Of a stretch of 64,000 nucleotides of DNA, positions 54,426-64,000 are shown piece by piece (the first letter of the stretch is position 1; each line of letters starts with the position of its first letter). The DNA lies in the NCBI GenBank assembly GCA_020796225.1, contig CM036756.1, positions 56,264,616 through 56,328,615 of the forward strand. The letters run 5' to 3'. Made by a program: the position numbers and the translations under genes. The notes under the pieces were generated by a model. The model was not told the origin of the DNA and made no database searches. It saw only the letters and a list, made by a program, of their open reading frames with translations. This stretch comes from Arion vulgaris (Eukaryota > Mollusca > Gastropoda > Stylommatophora > Arionidae).

Positions 54426-56010
54426 AGACGACGAGGAAGAGGAAGAAGAAGACGACGAGGAAGAGGAAGAAGACGACGAGGAAGAAGAAGAAGACGACGA
54501 GGAAGAGAAGAAGACGACGAGAAGAGGAAGAAGAAGAAGAAGAAGAGGAAGAAGAAGACGACGAGGAAGAGGCAGAAGAAGACGACGAGGAAGAGGAAGA
54601 AGAAGACGACGAGGAAGAAGAAGAAGACGATGAGGAAGAAGAAGAAGACGACGAGGAAGAGGAAGAGGAAGAAGAAGAGAAGAGAGAAGAAGAAGACGAC
54701 GAGGAAGGGGAAGAAGAAGACGACGAGGAAGAAGAAGACGACGAGGAAGAAGAAGACGACGAGGAAGAAGAAGACGACGAGGAAGAGGAAGAAGACGACG
54801 AGGAAGAGGAAGAAGAAGAAGAGGAAGAAGAAGAAGACGACGAGGAAGAAGAAGAAGACGACGAGGAAGAAGAAGAAGACGACGAGGAAGAAGAAGAAGA
54901 AGACGAGAGGAAGAAGAAGACGACGAGGAAGAAGAAGACGACGAGGAAGAGGAAGAAGAAGAAGAGGAAGAAGAAGAAGACGACGAGGAAGAAGAAGAAG
55001 ATGACGAGGAAGAAGAAGAAGACGACGAGGAAGAAGAAGAAGACGACGAAGAAGAAGAAGACGACGAGGAAGAGGAAGAAGAAGACGACGAGGAAGAAGA
55101 AGAAGACGACGGGAAGAAGAAGAAGACGACGAGGAAGAAGAAGAAGACGAAGAAGAAGAAGAAGACGACGAAGAAGAAGAAGAAGAAGACGACGAGGAAG
55201 AAGAAGACGACGAAGAAGAAGAAGACGACGACGAAGAAGAAGAGACGACGAGAAGAAGAAGAAGACGACGACGAAGAAGAAGAAGACGACGACGAAGAAG
55301 AAGAAGACGACGACGAAGAAGAGAAGACGACGCGAAGAAGAAGAAGATGACGAGGAAGAAGAAGAAGACGACGAGGAAGAAGAAGAAGACGACGAGGAAG
55401 AGGAAGAAGAAGACGACGAGGAAGAAGACGACGAGGAAGAAGAAGAAGACGACGAGGAAGAAGAATAAGATGACGAAGAAGAAGAAGAAGACGACGAGGA
55501 AGAAGAAGAAGACGACGAGGAAGAAGAAGACGACGACGAGGAAGAAGAAGAAGACGACGAGGAAGAAGAAGACGACGAGGAAGAAGAAGAAGACGAAGAA
55601 GAAGAAGAAGACGACGAGGAAGAAGAAGAAGACGACGAGAAGAAGAAGAAGAAGACGACGAGGAAGAAGAAGAGCGACGAGGAAGAAGAAGAAGACGAGA
55701 GGAAGAAGAAGAAGACGACGAGGAAGAAGAAGAAGACGACGAGGAAGAAGAAGAAGAAGAAGACGACGAGGAAGAAGAAGAAGACGACGAGGAAGAAGAA
55801 GACGACGACGAGGAAGAAGAAGAAGACGACGAGGAAGAAGAAGAAGACGACGAGGAAGAAGAAGAAGACGACGAGGAAGAAGAAGAAGACGACGAAGAAG
55901 AAGAAGAAGAAGAAGACGATGAAGAAGAAGAAGACGACGAGGAAGAAGAAGAAGACGACGAGGAAGAAGAAGAAGACGACGAGGAAGAAGAAGAAGAAGA
56001 AAGGAACAAA
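53895..56010. repeat. GAA/GAC/GAG purine-rich array, 2.1 kb
   Basis: The plus strand is almost only G and A, with C confined to gac. The commonest unit is gacgacgaggaagaagaaga (21 bp with the next a), plus 15-, 18- and 24-bp relatives. One plus frame is all Asp/Glu, another Arg/Lys/Thr, and the minus strand gives a 720-codon Ser/Leu/Arg frame. All are consequences of the triplet repeat. Confidence 0.96.
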
Positions 56011-56270
56011 AGAAAGAGTAGGTGAGAAGTGAGGGGAAAGAAGAGAATGTAGAAAAAGAAGATTGTAAACTAAAAGAAGAAGAAAGGAAGAGGAGAAGAA
56101 GGATTAGAAGAAGAAGGGGGAGAAAGATAAGAGGTAGAGTTGGAGGAGAAGGAAGAGAAAGAATAATATTAGAAAGAAGATAAGAAAAAGAGGAATAAGG
56201 ATAAGAAAGATAAGAGGCAGAGTTAGAGGCGAAAGAAGAGAAAGAAGATTAGAAAACAATAGAAAAAGAA
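56011..56270. repeat. Decayed purine-rich flank
   Basis: Purine-rich sequence (aagaaggggg, aaagaagataagaaaaag and the like) without clear periodicity. Probably the eroded edge of the GAA/GAC array. Confidence 0.7.
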
Positions 56271-56874
56271 CTACAACTGTTGGTGTGAATTCTGAATGTT
56301 AATTTAGTGGTGATGACCCAAAGATTATTATCAATAAGTGAGAGGTGTGGTAGTTACTGTGTGTGAGAAGTGACTAACACAAAACATATCTAAAATTTAA
56401 TGAAGTAACAGATGGCAAGATGTGGAAGCTCAAGCATAACTACTATAATACATATACATATTTATACCATATTTTGTTTGGTTCAACACATACAACTGTA
56501 TGTATATAATATCATTAATATTCAGTCATTTAACATGTGCTGTACATTCGCATGTGTGTTGCTGACACAGAATGAGAGTTTCGAGTTTCTCGTTGGTTTG
56601 CAACACATTTACAATGCACTAGTGTAACGGTTCTTATCCGGCCGGAGGTGGGGTCAGTCCATTTGAATCATGGGAACCAATTATTCCTGGACTCAAATCT
56701 AGAAACAATGTGTACTTGTGATTTATCGATTTTTTTTCTTCTAAATAAATGCGATAAAATCATTATTTATTTCTTATTTAGATCTTATAGTCCTTGATTA
56801 ATAGAATAATCATCTTCTTCTTTTTGTTTCTATTCGCTAATCATGTTTTGCCTCACTGAATCAGGTTAAGAAAG
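56271..56874. other. No gene seen
   Basis: AT-rich unique sequence. ttatccggccggaggtgggg followed by catttgaatcatgggaacc at 56635-56680 is faintly tRNA-like, but too weak to call. Confidence 0.45.
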
Positions 56875-57175
56875 GATTTATAAAAGGGTTTTTTGTGATG
56901 GCTTCATAAAGAGTGTTTTTCGTTGCCTCTAATATCTCTAAGGTCCACCTTTGCTTTGTATCCATTGTATCGGAGTAGCATTGCTCTTTGAGGTGCAATG
57001 TCTGTTGGTAATCTGCTTATGTGACCGAACCATTTAATTTGTTGTTTTTTATGAAGTTCAGTACTGATGTTGTACCCACTTTTTTTTTAATGTCTTCATT
57101 TCTAAACTGGTCTCTCTTTGACACTCTCATCATTCTGCGTAGACTAATCATCATTGCCTTTAAATGTGTAGCCAT
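56875..57175 (-). mobile_element. LINE-L fragment
   Basis: The minus strand in broken frames reads MKAMMISLRRMMRVSKRDQF-like sequence, then RNEDIKKKVGTTSVLNFIK, QIKWFGHISRLPTDIAPQRA, MLLRYNGYKAK. It is colinear with 29890-30450. A degraded SINE-G lies directly to the right. Confidence 0.78.
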
Positions 57176-57194
57176 GTTTATTCCTATCTCGTTT

Positions 57195-57690
57195 TTCTAC
57201 GCTAAGAGATCTCAGTGGCAATGCACGAATTCTGTAGCACTGTCGAGAGTTCTCTCGTCCCAATGGAGTTGTTGTGATATAGAAAATATGCAGAAAATAT
57301 GTATTAATTTGTTTTTTTTGTCTGGGCAGCGAATTTTCAACCTACTCTTTTAAAAAAATGTTCATTCCTTCTTTTCGTTCGCTTAAAATATTGTCAATAT
57401 ATTCAACCTTGTCTCTTGTGTAAACTTCACTATCTTTTATAGCTCACACAGAGATCCGTGTAGTTTTCTGTCAAGTGTTGTTTCGTAACAAATGTTAATC
57501 TTATAATAGATTTCTTATGTGCTAGACTTGAACACAATATCAATGCTTTGTCGTCCATCTTCGATTTGACTAGGAACTTTAAATTTCGTCAACATTTAAA
57601 TCAGCAGTCATTGTAAAATAGCATGATCGCTTGACGCGGACTCAAACCTAGTACTTTTGAACGTGGCTTGCACCGTACGCTAGCGACACA
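57195..57690 (-). mobile_element. Old SINE-G copy with head and no array
   Basis: Plus-strand blocks agatctcagtggcaatgcac, gtagcactgtcgagagttc, gggcagcgaattttcaacct, atcttcgatttgactagga and ggactcaaacctagtac keep the SINE-G order, with about 150 bp of extra sequence near 57350-57510. The head can be read on the minus strand to a B box (ggtttgagtcc) and an A-box region (gtcgctagcgtacggtg). Confidence 0.6.
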
Positions 57691-57719
57691 ACCGTATGCA
57701 TAAAGCCAGTCTATTTATA

Positions 57720-57755
57720 TCTGTTTGTTTGTTTGTTTGTTTGTTAAGTCGGGAT
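57720..57755. repeat. (TTTG)n microsatellite
   Basis: About six to seven copies of TTTG. Followed by ttaagtcgggattaagctct, which could be the edge of an unrecognised retroelement. Confidence 0.9.
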
Positions 57756-57904
57756 TAAGCTCTATTAGCCGAGGCACAGCGCTTTCAACCTAAGACATGG
57801 ATCTTTCTTGGCTATATCGAGCATAATGGTCTTTGTTCTTGGTGTGGCTCTGGACTCGTCCCAGTCGGACAATCTATTTTATCTTTAAAACTTGAAATAT
57901 ATAG

Positions 57905-58205
57905 AAGCTGTATCGTCGTGTGAGTGTCAGTATCGTGGAGTGTCAGTATCGTCGTGTGAGTGCGTATCGTCGTGGAGTGTCAGTATCGTCGTGTAGTGTC
58001 AGTATCGTCGTGAGTGTCAGTATCATGTGAATGTCAGTATCGTCTGTGAGTGTCAGTATCGTCGTGGAGTGTTAGTATCGTCTGTGAGTGTTAGTATCGT
58101 GAGTGTCAGTATCGTGTGAGTGCCAGTATCGTCTTGTGAGTGCCAGTATCGTCGTGTGAGTGCCAGTATCGTCGTGTGAGTGCCAGTATCGTCGTGTGAG
58201 TGTAA
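57905..58205. repeat. 20-bp minisatellite, about 15 copies
   Basis: The unit is gtgagtgtcagtatcgtcgt, with deletions to 16-19 bp in the middle and gccag variants at the right end. Confidence 0.94.
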
Positions 58206-58299
58206 CTGAAGACATTACAAAATAAATATTTCAAAAGAAATCTGACAAATGTTCTGGTTGAATGAGATAGCAAATGAAAAGCTTTAAAGTGAACAAACT

Positions 58300-58500
58300 G
58301 TGTGTTGTTGAGGCCATCATTAAAAGACTAAGATGGAGATGATTGAAGTGTATATCCTATACCAATAGGGCTGGATATTGGCAGACAACTTTCATCGTGA
58401 CAACAAATGGGAAAAGAAGCCCAAATAAACATGTAGAGAGCTGCGAAAAGAGAGTTGAAAATTGTGACCGATGCGAAAACAATTAGTAGAAAGTTGGTAG
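58300..58500 (+). mobile_element. Possible LINE C-terminal fragment
   Basis: The plus strand reads IIKRLRWR-stop-LKCIS, TNGKRSPNKHVES and KRVENCDRCENN, resembling the RLRWLGH…GKR tail of LINE ORF2. Short and diverged. Confidence 0.4.
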
Positions 58501-59329
58501 AATGACTACAATGAAAAGTCTCGTGTGGAAACCTTAAATGTCAAAGGTACACGAATATTCATATCTTTAACGGTGTACCAACACTGATCTTTAGCTATTT
58601 ACACAACTTTTTCAGCCAGTACATGCAGTAAATAAATTTCACACAAGTCAGCCATTGTGTTTTTTCGATCCAATCGATGAAACTGCGTGTAAACAATTGC
58701 TTCATATGAAATGTATGTCATTCATATAGTAAATCCGATAATTCTACGTGCAACTTTAACATATTCTACAGATCTGGAATATTCTATGATTATATGTTAA
58801 GTAGAGGCTATTTTGAACGAAATTTTTCCGATGGTCACTACCATTTTTGAGAACCTTGAAAATGTCGCTTGGATACTATCCATAAATATCGTATTTAAAT
58901 GCAACCCTCATCTTGACTTCTCTTTACATCGTGCATTTTCTTTACTAGAAACATGTTTCTCTCTTCCAAGGCAACTTACGTCTGCACTGCGTCACTAATC
59001 TACAAAACTTATCGTTTCTTTGTGCTACGCGATCTTCTCGTGAACATTTTTGTCATTTACTTGTGTCAACGATAACCAGCAATCCTAAATACAAATTTTT
59101 ATTTTTATATTTCAAATATTATTTATGCCTTTCAATTGACTTTTGTACCGAGTATCAACCGTAATATTAAATATCCACACTAGATCTTTTATAGCTGTCT
59201 AAAGTGAACCATTCGTCAGCGATAGACGGCAATAATGACCGGGCCTATCTTTATTGTACACTATTCAGATTTGATCGAGAAGTCTCATATTATTTTTGTA
59301 TTGTGATTTCAGAATTAAAATATGCACCT
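58501..59329. other. No gene seen
   Basis: AT-rich unique sequence with no repeat partner in the window that I can find. Confidence 0.5.
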
Positions 59330-59400
59330 GTGACTCGGTCCGGATTCGAACCCACTACCTTCTAGTTTTCAAGTAAAACTGGTATCTATTATAACTAATA
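59330..59400 (-). mobile_element. tRNA-like remnant
   Basis: The minus strand has tagtgggttcgaatccggac, a good B box, downstream of aaaactagaaggtag. No A box is convincing. Probably a SINE head fragment. Confidence 0.35.
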
Positions 59401-59469
59401 ATTGTGTTGATATCGACAGCCTGGTTATAAGTATATGTAGGAATATACTACCTTAGTGCCCTTCTATTT

Positions 59470-59838
59470 TCTCTGAGAGATGCTCAGCAGTAGAAGACTT
59501 AGATGGCTAGGATATGTGCGAAGAATGGACAATTGCCGCATACTAAAACAAATGTTGTTCTGTGAACTTTCAGAGGGGAAGATGCGCCAATGCAGACCAC
59601 TGATTGGATATAAATATGTCTGCGAGGCCACAACGAATAATTTTTCTTTCGGTCCCAGCATGCAGGATAAAACTAGCTGATAATCTAGTCATATGGTAAA
59701 AAACATTACGCAAAGTTTCAGAATATGTTTGAGAAGAGACTTAGAGATGAACTGAACGACAAGAGAGAAAGCGAAAACTCAGAAGTTGTCACAGTAAAAC
59801 ACTTGTCAATTGACCGTCTGTACAGACGAAAAAAGCCT
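59470..59838 (+). mobile_element. LINE-J C-terminal fragment
   Basis: The plus strand reads MLSSRRLRWLGYVRRMDNCR then ILKQMLFCELSEGK, after which the frame breaks. The 3' region gagaagagacttagagatga, agaaagcgaaaactcagaag and gtaaaacacttg…caattgaccgtctgtacagac matches the reverse complement of 34050-34150. SINE-F begins right after it. Confidence 0.85.
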
Positions 59839-60050
59839 GCCTGCCCAGCCTGTTCGTAGCCCGTTGGACGACGGGTGACAAGCCGATGTGAGTGCGGTTC
59901 AATTCCGCTGGCAGGCAGAAAAGCTACAGGTTTTCCAGATTTACGGTGTTCGTGGTACCGAACCGAAGGGTTACGATATCCATGGCACCGAGCCGAACAG
60001 CTGAAAGCTCAAGTGCTTCTGGATCGACCAAAAACAAAAATACGGGAAAA
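59838..60050 (+). mobile_element. SINE-F copy
   Basis: gcccagcctgttcgtagccc, ggttcaattccgctggc, ccagatttacggtgttcgtg, taccgaaccgaagggttacg, atccatggcaccgagccg and gcttctggatcg in family order. It abuts the LINE-J 3' end. Confidence 0.88.
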
Positions 60051-60431
60051 GGCCATATAATACTGCAATATATTCTGGGCCTATAATGTAAAAAGCTTAA
60101 GAATCCCTGATGTAATAAATTCATACTAAACTAGTAACGTATTTCAACTGACTCTCTTTGTATATTAGTGTAGAGTAATAGTGAACATCTGTGTGTATTT
60201 ATATCAAGTTAATGGCGTACAACTAGTACATCATAAATACCGTACGTTCATACGCTGAAGTAAAAGTGAATGCTTGCACGTGTATAAGTGAATATCAGCT
60301 CTCTTAACAAGGTAACATAAAACTTCAATTGTTTACTCATTATTCGATTCATTATTCATTATTTTATGACATCATAGTATTCATTACTGATTTAGTATTT
60401 GAAGAAACCAGATTACAAATGTGACTTAGTT
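60051..60431. other. No gene seen
   Basis: AT-rich unique sequence. Confidence 0.5.
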
Positions 60432-60610
60432 TATCGTGATTGATTGATTGATAGAACCATCATCATTGCGCTACGGTAAGTAACAATGTGTACTCCAGCT
60501 CTTTCTTACACAGGAAGATTCAGCGACAGTGCGCGAACTACGTAGCACTGGCGAGATCCCTGATGTAATTGAGAAGATAGTGAAAATGTTTTGTATGAAT
60601 TTTTTTGTTT
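60432..60610 (-). mobile_element. 5'-truncated SINE-G
   Basis: The plus strand begins with a GATTGATTGATTGATAG tail, then aaccatcatcattgcgctac, ctctttcttacacaggaaga, gtagcactggcgagatccct and gatgtaattgagaagat. The 5' two thirds are missing. Confidence 0.8.
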
Positions 60611-60652
60611 CATCTTTCTAATGAAGTCTATCTGGATATTTTTCTTTCTTAT

Positions 60653-61125
60653 AATCAACAAATAAACAATGTCAGGTATTAAGAGCTTCCGAAAAAACAA
60701 ATAGACAAACACAGGATTCGAATCACTTACCCTCATTTCTTACGACACCCATCGCCTAGCCTAGCAATACGAGCGTCCTTATGAACACAGCCAGCGACCA
60801 TTCTAAAAAATGGCTCACTGAGGCGTGTCTTTCTCAAACGTTTCGTTATAACTAAACACAGAATAATCGGGTAAGGTTCGATCGAACAGTATTTGCACAA
60901 ACACATGCTATAAGCTTTTTGCGCTTGTATATATTTGAGACACGACGATATCATACATACACACATGTATACACATATAACAAACATGCATAAATCATTC
61001 AAAGTAGCTTCAAATTTATTGTAAGATGAGAACAAGGAGTTTTTTTGCAAGAACCCTAGAGGAAGCAACAGAAGCAAAGAATATAATCAATAAATAAACA
61101 ATGTACAAGTATTAAGAGCTTCCTA
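60653..61125. repeat. 40-bp direct repeats around a tRNA-like insert
   Basis: 60653-60697 and 61082-61122 share ataatcaa-aaataaacaatg and gtattaagagcttcc with few differences. Between them, on the minus strand, lie ggctaggcgatgggtgtcgt and gtgattcgaatcctgtg, an A/B-box pair. This may be a SINE insertion with an unusually long target duplication, or simply two copies of a repeat. 61126-61424 shows nothing. Confidence 0.5.
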
Positions 61126-61424
61126 GCAGCGTTCAAAACGGTGTAGTGTGATATTTATTTCTACATTTTAACTCATTTTTATTGTGTTTTATTTCTTTGC
61201 ATTGTTTTGATGGATTCCTGTTGTGACGAAAGAAATGTTTATATTAGTGTGTTTGTTACTGGACCGACGATATAGTTTTCTGGTAAAACCTTTTTTTTTT
61301 TGTAGCTGAAACTGTACTCGCGATATTATATTGGTAAAGTAAGCCGCAAATAATCTACATAGTAATAACATAGAACTTCATGGAGGAGAGGTTTGGAGGC
61401 AGAGATTAATGATATTCAGAAGAT

Positions 61425-61850
61425 TGATTGATTGATTGATAGGACCATCATCATTGTACTTCGGTGAGTAACCATGTATGTTCCGATCTCTTTTTTACAC
61501 AGGAAGATCTCAGCGATAGTGCCGAACTCCGTAGCACCGGCGAGAGTCCGATGTAATTTAGAATATGAAGATATATTGTAGGAATTTTATTTCTTTAAAG
61601 TCCTTTCTCTAATGACTTTTCCCCGGGCAGCGCTTTGCAGCCTGCTCTTCTTGATTTTGAACTGCCATGGGTTCTTTTACGTGCTTAACTTGTACACGGG
61701 ACTTAATTTGTATCTTCCGTCTCCGATAGGAATAGGAACTCGATCTCACCTACACTGAGAACAGGGATCTCGGGGAAAATATCCCGATGACTCCACTAGA
61801 GAACGAACCGAGTACCTTTGGAACAACAGTCGAGCACTTAACCTCTACGC
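61425..61850 (-). mobile_element. SINE-G, full length with complete head
   Basis: The plus strand runs from gattgattgattgataggac (tail) through cattgtacttcggtgagtaa, ctcttttttacacaggaaga, cccgggcagcgctttgcagc, ccgtctccgataggaatagg, aactcgatctcacctacact to gaacgaaccgagtacc (B-box complement) and gtcgagcacttaacctctac (A-box side). This copy shows the whole tRNA-like head: on the minus strand ggcgtagaggttaagtgctc and actcggttcgttctc. Confidence 0.9.
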
Positions 61851-62580
61851 CCCATAAACCTCTACGCCCATAAACCTCTACGCCCCATAAACTCACCCAA
61901 AACTACGCCCCATAAACCTCTACCCCCATAAACCTCTACGCCCAACCCTACGCCCATAAACCTCTACACCCCATAAACCTCTACGCCCCATAAACCTCTA
62001 CCCCATAAACCTCTACGCCCCATAACTCACCCATAAACCCTACGCCCATAAACCTCTACGCCATAAACCCTACGTCCAACCTCAGTCCATAAATCTCTAC
62101 GTCCACCCTACGCCCCATAAATCTCTACGCCCATAAACCTCTACGCCCCATAAACCTCTACGCCCATAAACCTCTACGCACCATAACTCACGCCAAACCT
62201 CTACCATAAACCTCTCGCACCATAAACCTCTCGTCCCAAACCCTACGCCCCATAAACCACTACGCCCCATAAACCCCTCGCCCCATAAACCCGCCCCATA
62301 AACCCCTACGCCCCATAAACCCCCATAACCTACGCCCCATAAACCCCTACGCCCCATAAACCCCTACGCCTGAACCTACGCCCCATGAACCCTACGCCCC
62401 ATAACCCTACGCCCCTAACCCTACGCCCCATAAACCCTACGCCCCATAACCCTACGCCCCATAACCCTACGCCCTAACCCAGCCCAAAACCCTACGCCTC
62501 CCTCGCCCCATAACTAGCCCCATAAACCTCTACGCCCCATGAACCTCTCGCATGACTTACGCCCATGAACCCTTTAGATA
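61841..62580. repeat. 17-bp minisatellite made of SINE-G A-box sequence
   Basis: The unit on the plus strand is ataaacctctacgcccc. Deletions give 14- to 16-bp versions and ataaccctacgcccc variants in the right half. On the minus strand each unit reads gggcgtagaggtttat, close to ggcgtagaggttaag in the adjacent SINE head. More than 40 copies. Confidence 0.94.
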
Positions 62581-63059
62581 TATATATAAGAACTGGAAGA
62601 AGCTGCAAGAGATATATAATGATAGTAAGACTTGACGCTGTGAGACAAAACAGAATTAGAAGAGAAGAGAGAAGAAGAAATAAGATATGAACTGTCTGAG
62701 AGCATATTCCCCAACCGATGTTAAAAAGGCGAGATATTATAATGGCTTGACTGTGTGATTGAACAAATCAGATGAAGTGAAGCATTAATTATTGATATAT
62801 CGATTTGCAATTTTCTAGTACAGAACGACTTTCGAGGAAAACATTGCTAATGTTTCTTTCCAAAAATGTTACACCAACAAGATATGGGCTTTCTTAAATA
62901 CGTTTTCAACAAAATAGAAGTGTTTAATTTGTGTGACAGGAATAGTAAGAAATTTATGAAAGGATACATTGAAACAACAATAAAGCAAGGTATTTTCTTC
63001 TTTAATGATCTGACATCGCTTGAACTCTTACACTTATACTCAATATATGATGATTATGA
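62581..63059. other. No gene seen
   Basis: AT-rich sequence. A weak basic frame near 62600-62700 (RIRREERRRNK) could be old LINE debris but is not supported further. Confidence 0.45.
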
Positions 63060-63560
63060 TGATGATCGTCCATTAGGGTGATGATGACCACACAAATTTT
63101 CATCCAATCGAATGTAGTTGCGCTATGTTTGTCTGTGTGTGCGTAGAGGACTAGTGAGCCCGATACGGGCTTGAAATGTTTTTAACAGTGTGGGCAAGGT
63201 ATACTTGCACTTGTGGGAAGTTTTACTGCCTTTCTGTTTTGACGTTTTTGCTCCATCCGTGCTGTTCTACCTGCCTCGCATGCCGAGGAACCGTGTCGAA
63301 GAAGTGTGCGCCAGGCTGATTTGTCTTGAGCAGCATTCTCCCAGTTGTTGACATCTATGCCAAAAGATTTCATCGAGTTCTTGAGTGTATCTTTAATCGC
63401 TTTTTCTGCCCTCCCTGTGAGCGTTTACCGATATGCAGCTCACCATAAAAGAGTCGTTTGGGTATTCTGCAATCTGGCATTCGAGCCATATGTCCTGCCC
63501 ATCTTGTCTAGGACTGTATCAAGATTGTATAGATGCTGGGAGAGCAGCTCTTTTCAGGAC
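63060..63560 (-). mobile_element. LINE-H 3' end, second copy
   Basis: On the minus strand: a [23 protein letters not shown] region in broken frames, [58 protein letters not shown] and a decayed finger in which the first His position reads Pro. The 3' UTR (gatgatgaccacacaaattt, gtttgtctgtgtgtgcgtag) matches 13075-13140. 5' truncated at an AT tract. Confidence 0.88.

Positions 63561-63562
<2 letters not shown>

Positions 63563-63634
<72 letters not shown>
63563..63634. repeat. (AT)n tract, about 36 units
   Basis: A pure AT run directly at the 5' truncation of LINE-H. Beyond it, ctagctaattaacctggctc and cgcacgggtg could be the end of another dispersed element. Confidence 0.97.
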
Positions 63635-63636
<2 letters not shown>

Positions 63637-64000
63637 TAGCTAATTAACCTGGCTCCGCACGGGTGAAAGTTGTTATTAATCCTTGATGAGGAATTGGGTA
63701 AGCCTTTCCAAAAGATGTCATCTAATAACATGAATTGTATTTTCTGATATATTTTAAGACGTGGTTTGAATCGGCTATGTGGTCGTTAAACGATTTTAAC
63801 AGTTCGAGTGGTTCTTGTAATGCTTCACGTCTAATCAAAGTAGCGTCTTCTCATTCTTCCTATTATTTTAAAATTTCTATAGTGTAGTTTGAAACAGAAA
63901 AGTGAAGCTGTAATGACATGAAAATTATACATTCTGCGCAAATGAACGCAAACGGAAAAACGCAACGCTACTAATGGTACGTTAAGGGACGTAATCCATG
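63635..64000. other. No gene seen
   Basis: Unique sequence to the window edge, with no frame or repeat partner that I can support. Confidence 0.5.

Noticed and set aside
53847..56009. 720-codon minus-strand frame, Ser/Arg/Leu-rich
   Set aside because: It exists only because the GAA/GAC/GAG triplet array has no minus-strand stop in that frame. Composition is pure repeat.
57021..57353. 110-codon plus-strand gene
   Set aside because: Antisense shadow of a LINE-L fragment and a degraded SINE-G.
60733..61077. 114-codon minus-strand gene
   Set aside because: Overlaps a tRNA-like SINE sequence and shows no domain.
62390..62480. Telomere-like aaccct repeats
   Set aside because: The unit is ataaccctacgcccc, a variant of the 17-bp array, not CCCTAA.

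Overview
This is eukaryotic, almost certainly metazoan, DNA. It has no operons, it is crowded with 5'-truncated non-LTR retrotransposons (LINEs) and tRNA-headed SINEs, and by my estimate nearly half of the 64 kb is tandem repeat. The mix of C2H2-tailed LINEs, RNase H-type LINEs, hAT-like MITEs and head-sharing SINEs would fit a mollusc or another lophotrochozoan. That is a guess from general impression, not an identification.

Only one locus looks like a cellular gene. A candidate first coding exon (16201-16332) ends in a GTAAGT donor, and a 175-codon Ser-rich exon (20154-20678) follows. Both are in phase 0, so they can be joined. The second exon carries an FFAT-like motif (EFFDCQD), and its 3' boundary, including the splice donor, is repeated four times as a 60-bp tandem repeat. 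I could not name the gene. All other long open frames lie in tandem arrays or in retrotransposon remnants.

Layout. 1-3215: 51-bp satellite. 4.0-6.5 kb: dispersed repeats, a 42-bp array and nested LINE ends. 6.6-9.8 kb: a SINE running into a 65-bp array. 9.8-15 kb: LINE 3' ends, including one with an intact reverse-transcriptase palm (13055-14535). 15-21 kb: SINEs and the candidate gene. 21-24.3 kb: SINEs, a MITE and a degenerate CTACTGCAA-type array. 24.4-26.1 kb: 36-bp array. 26.2-37.1 kb: dense LINE, SINE and MITE debris. 37.2-38.9 kb: 23-bp array. 39.2-40.6 kb: nested SINE/LINE/SINE and a SINE head. 40.6-53.6 kb: a 13-kb satellite of two unit types. 53.9-56.3 kb: purine-rich GAA/GAC/GAG tract. 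56.9-64 kb: LINE and SINE remnants, 20-bp and 17-bp arrays and an AT tract.

The most interesting pattern is that many arrays start at the 5' (tRNA-like or conserved) head of a SINE. In several cases the array unit is recognisably made from the head itself. Family labels used below (SINE-A, SINE-C, SINE-D, SINE-E1, SINE-F, SINE-G, SINE-H, LINE-H, LINE-J, LINE-K, LINE-L, LINE-M, E2) are local to this window and are not database names.
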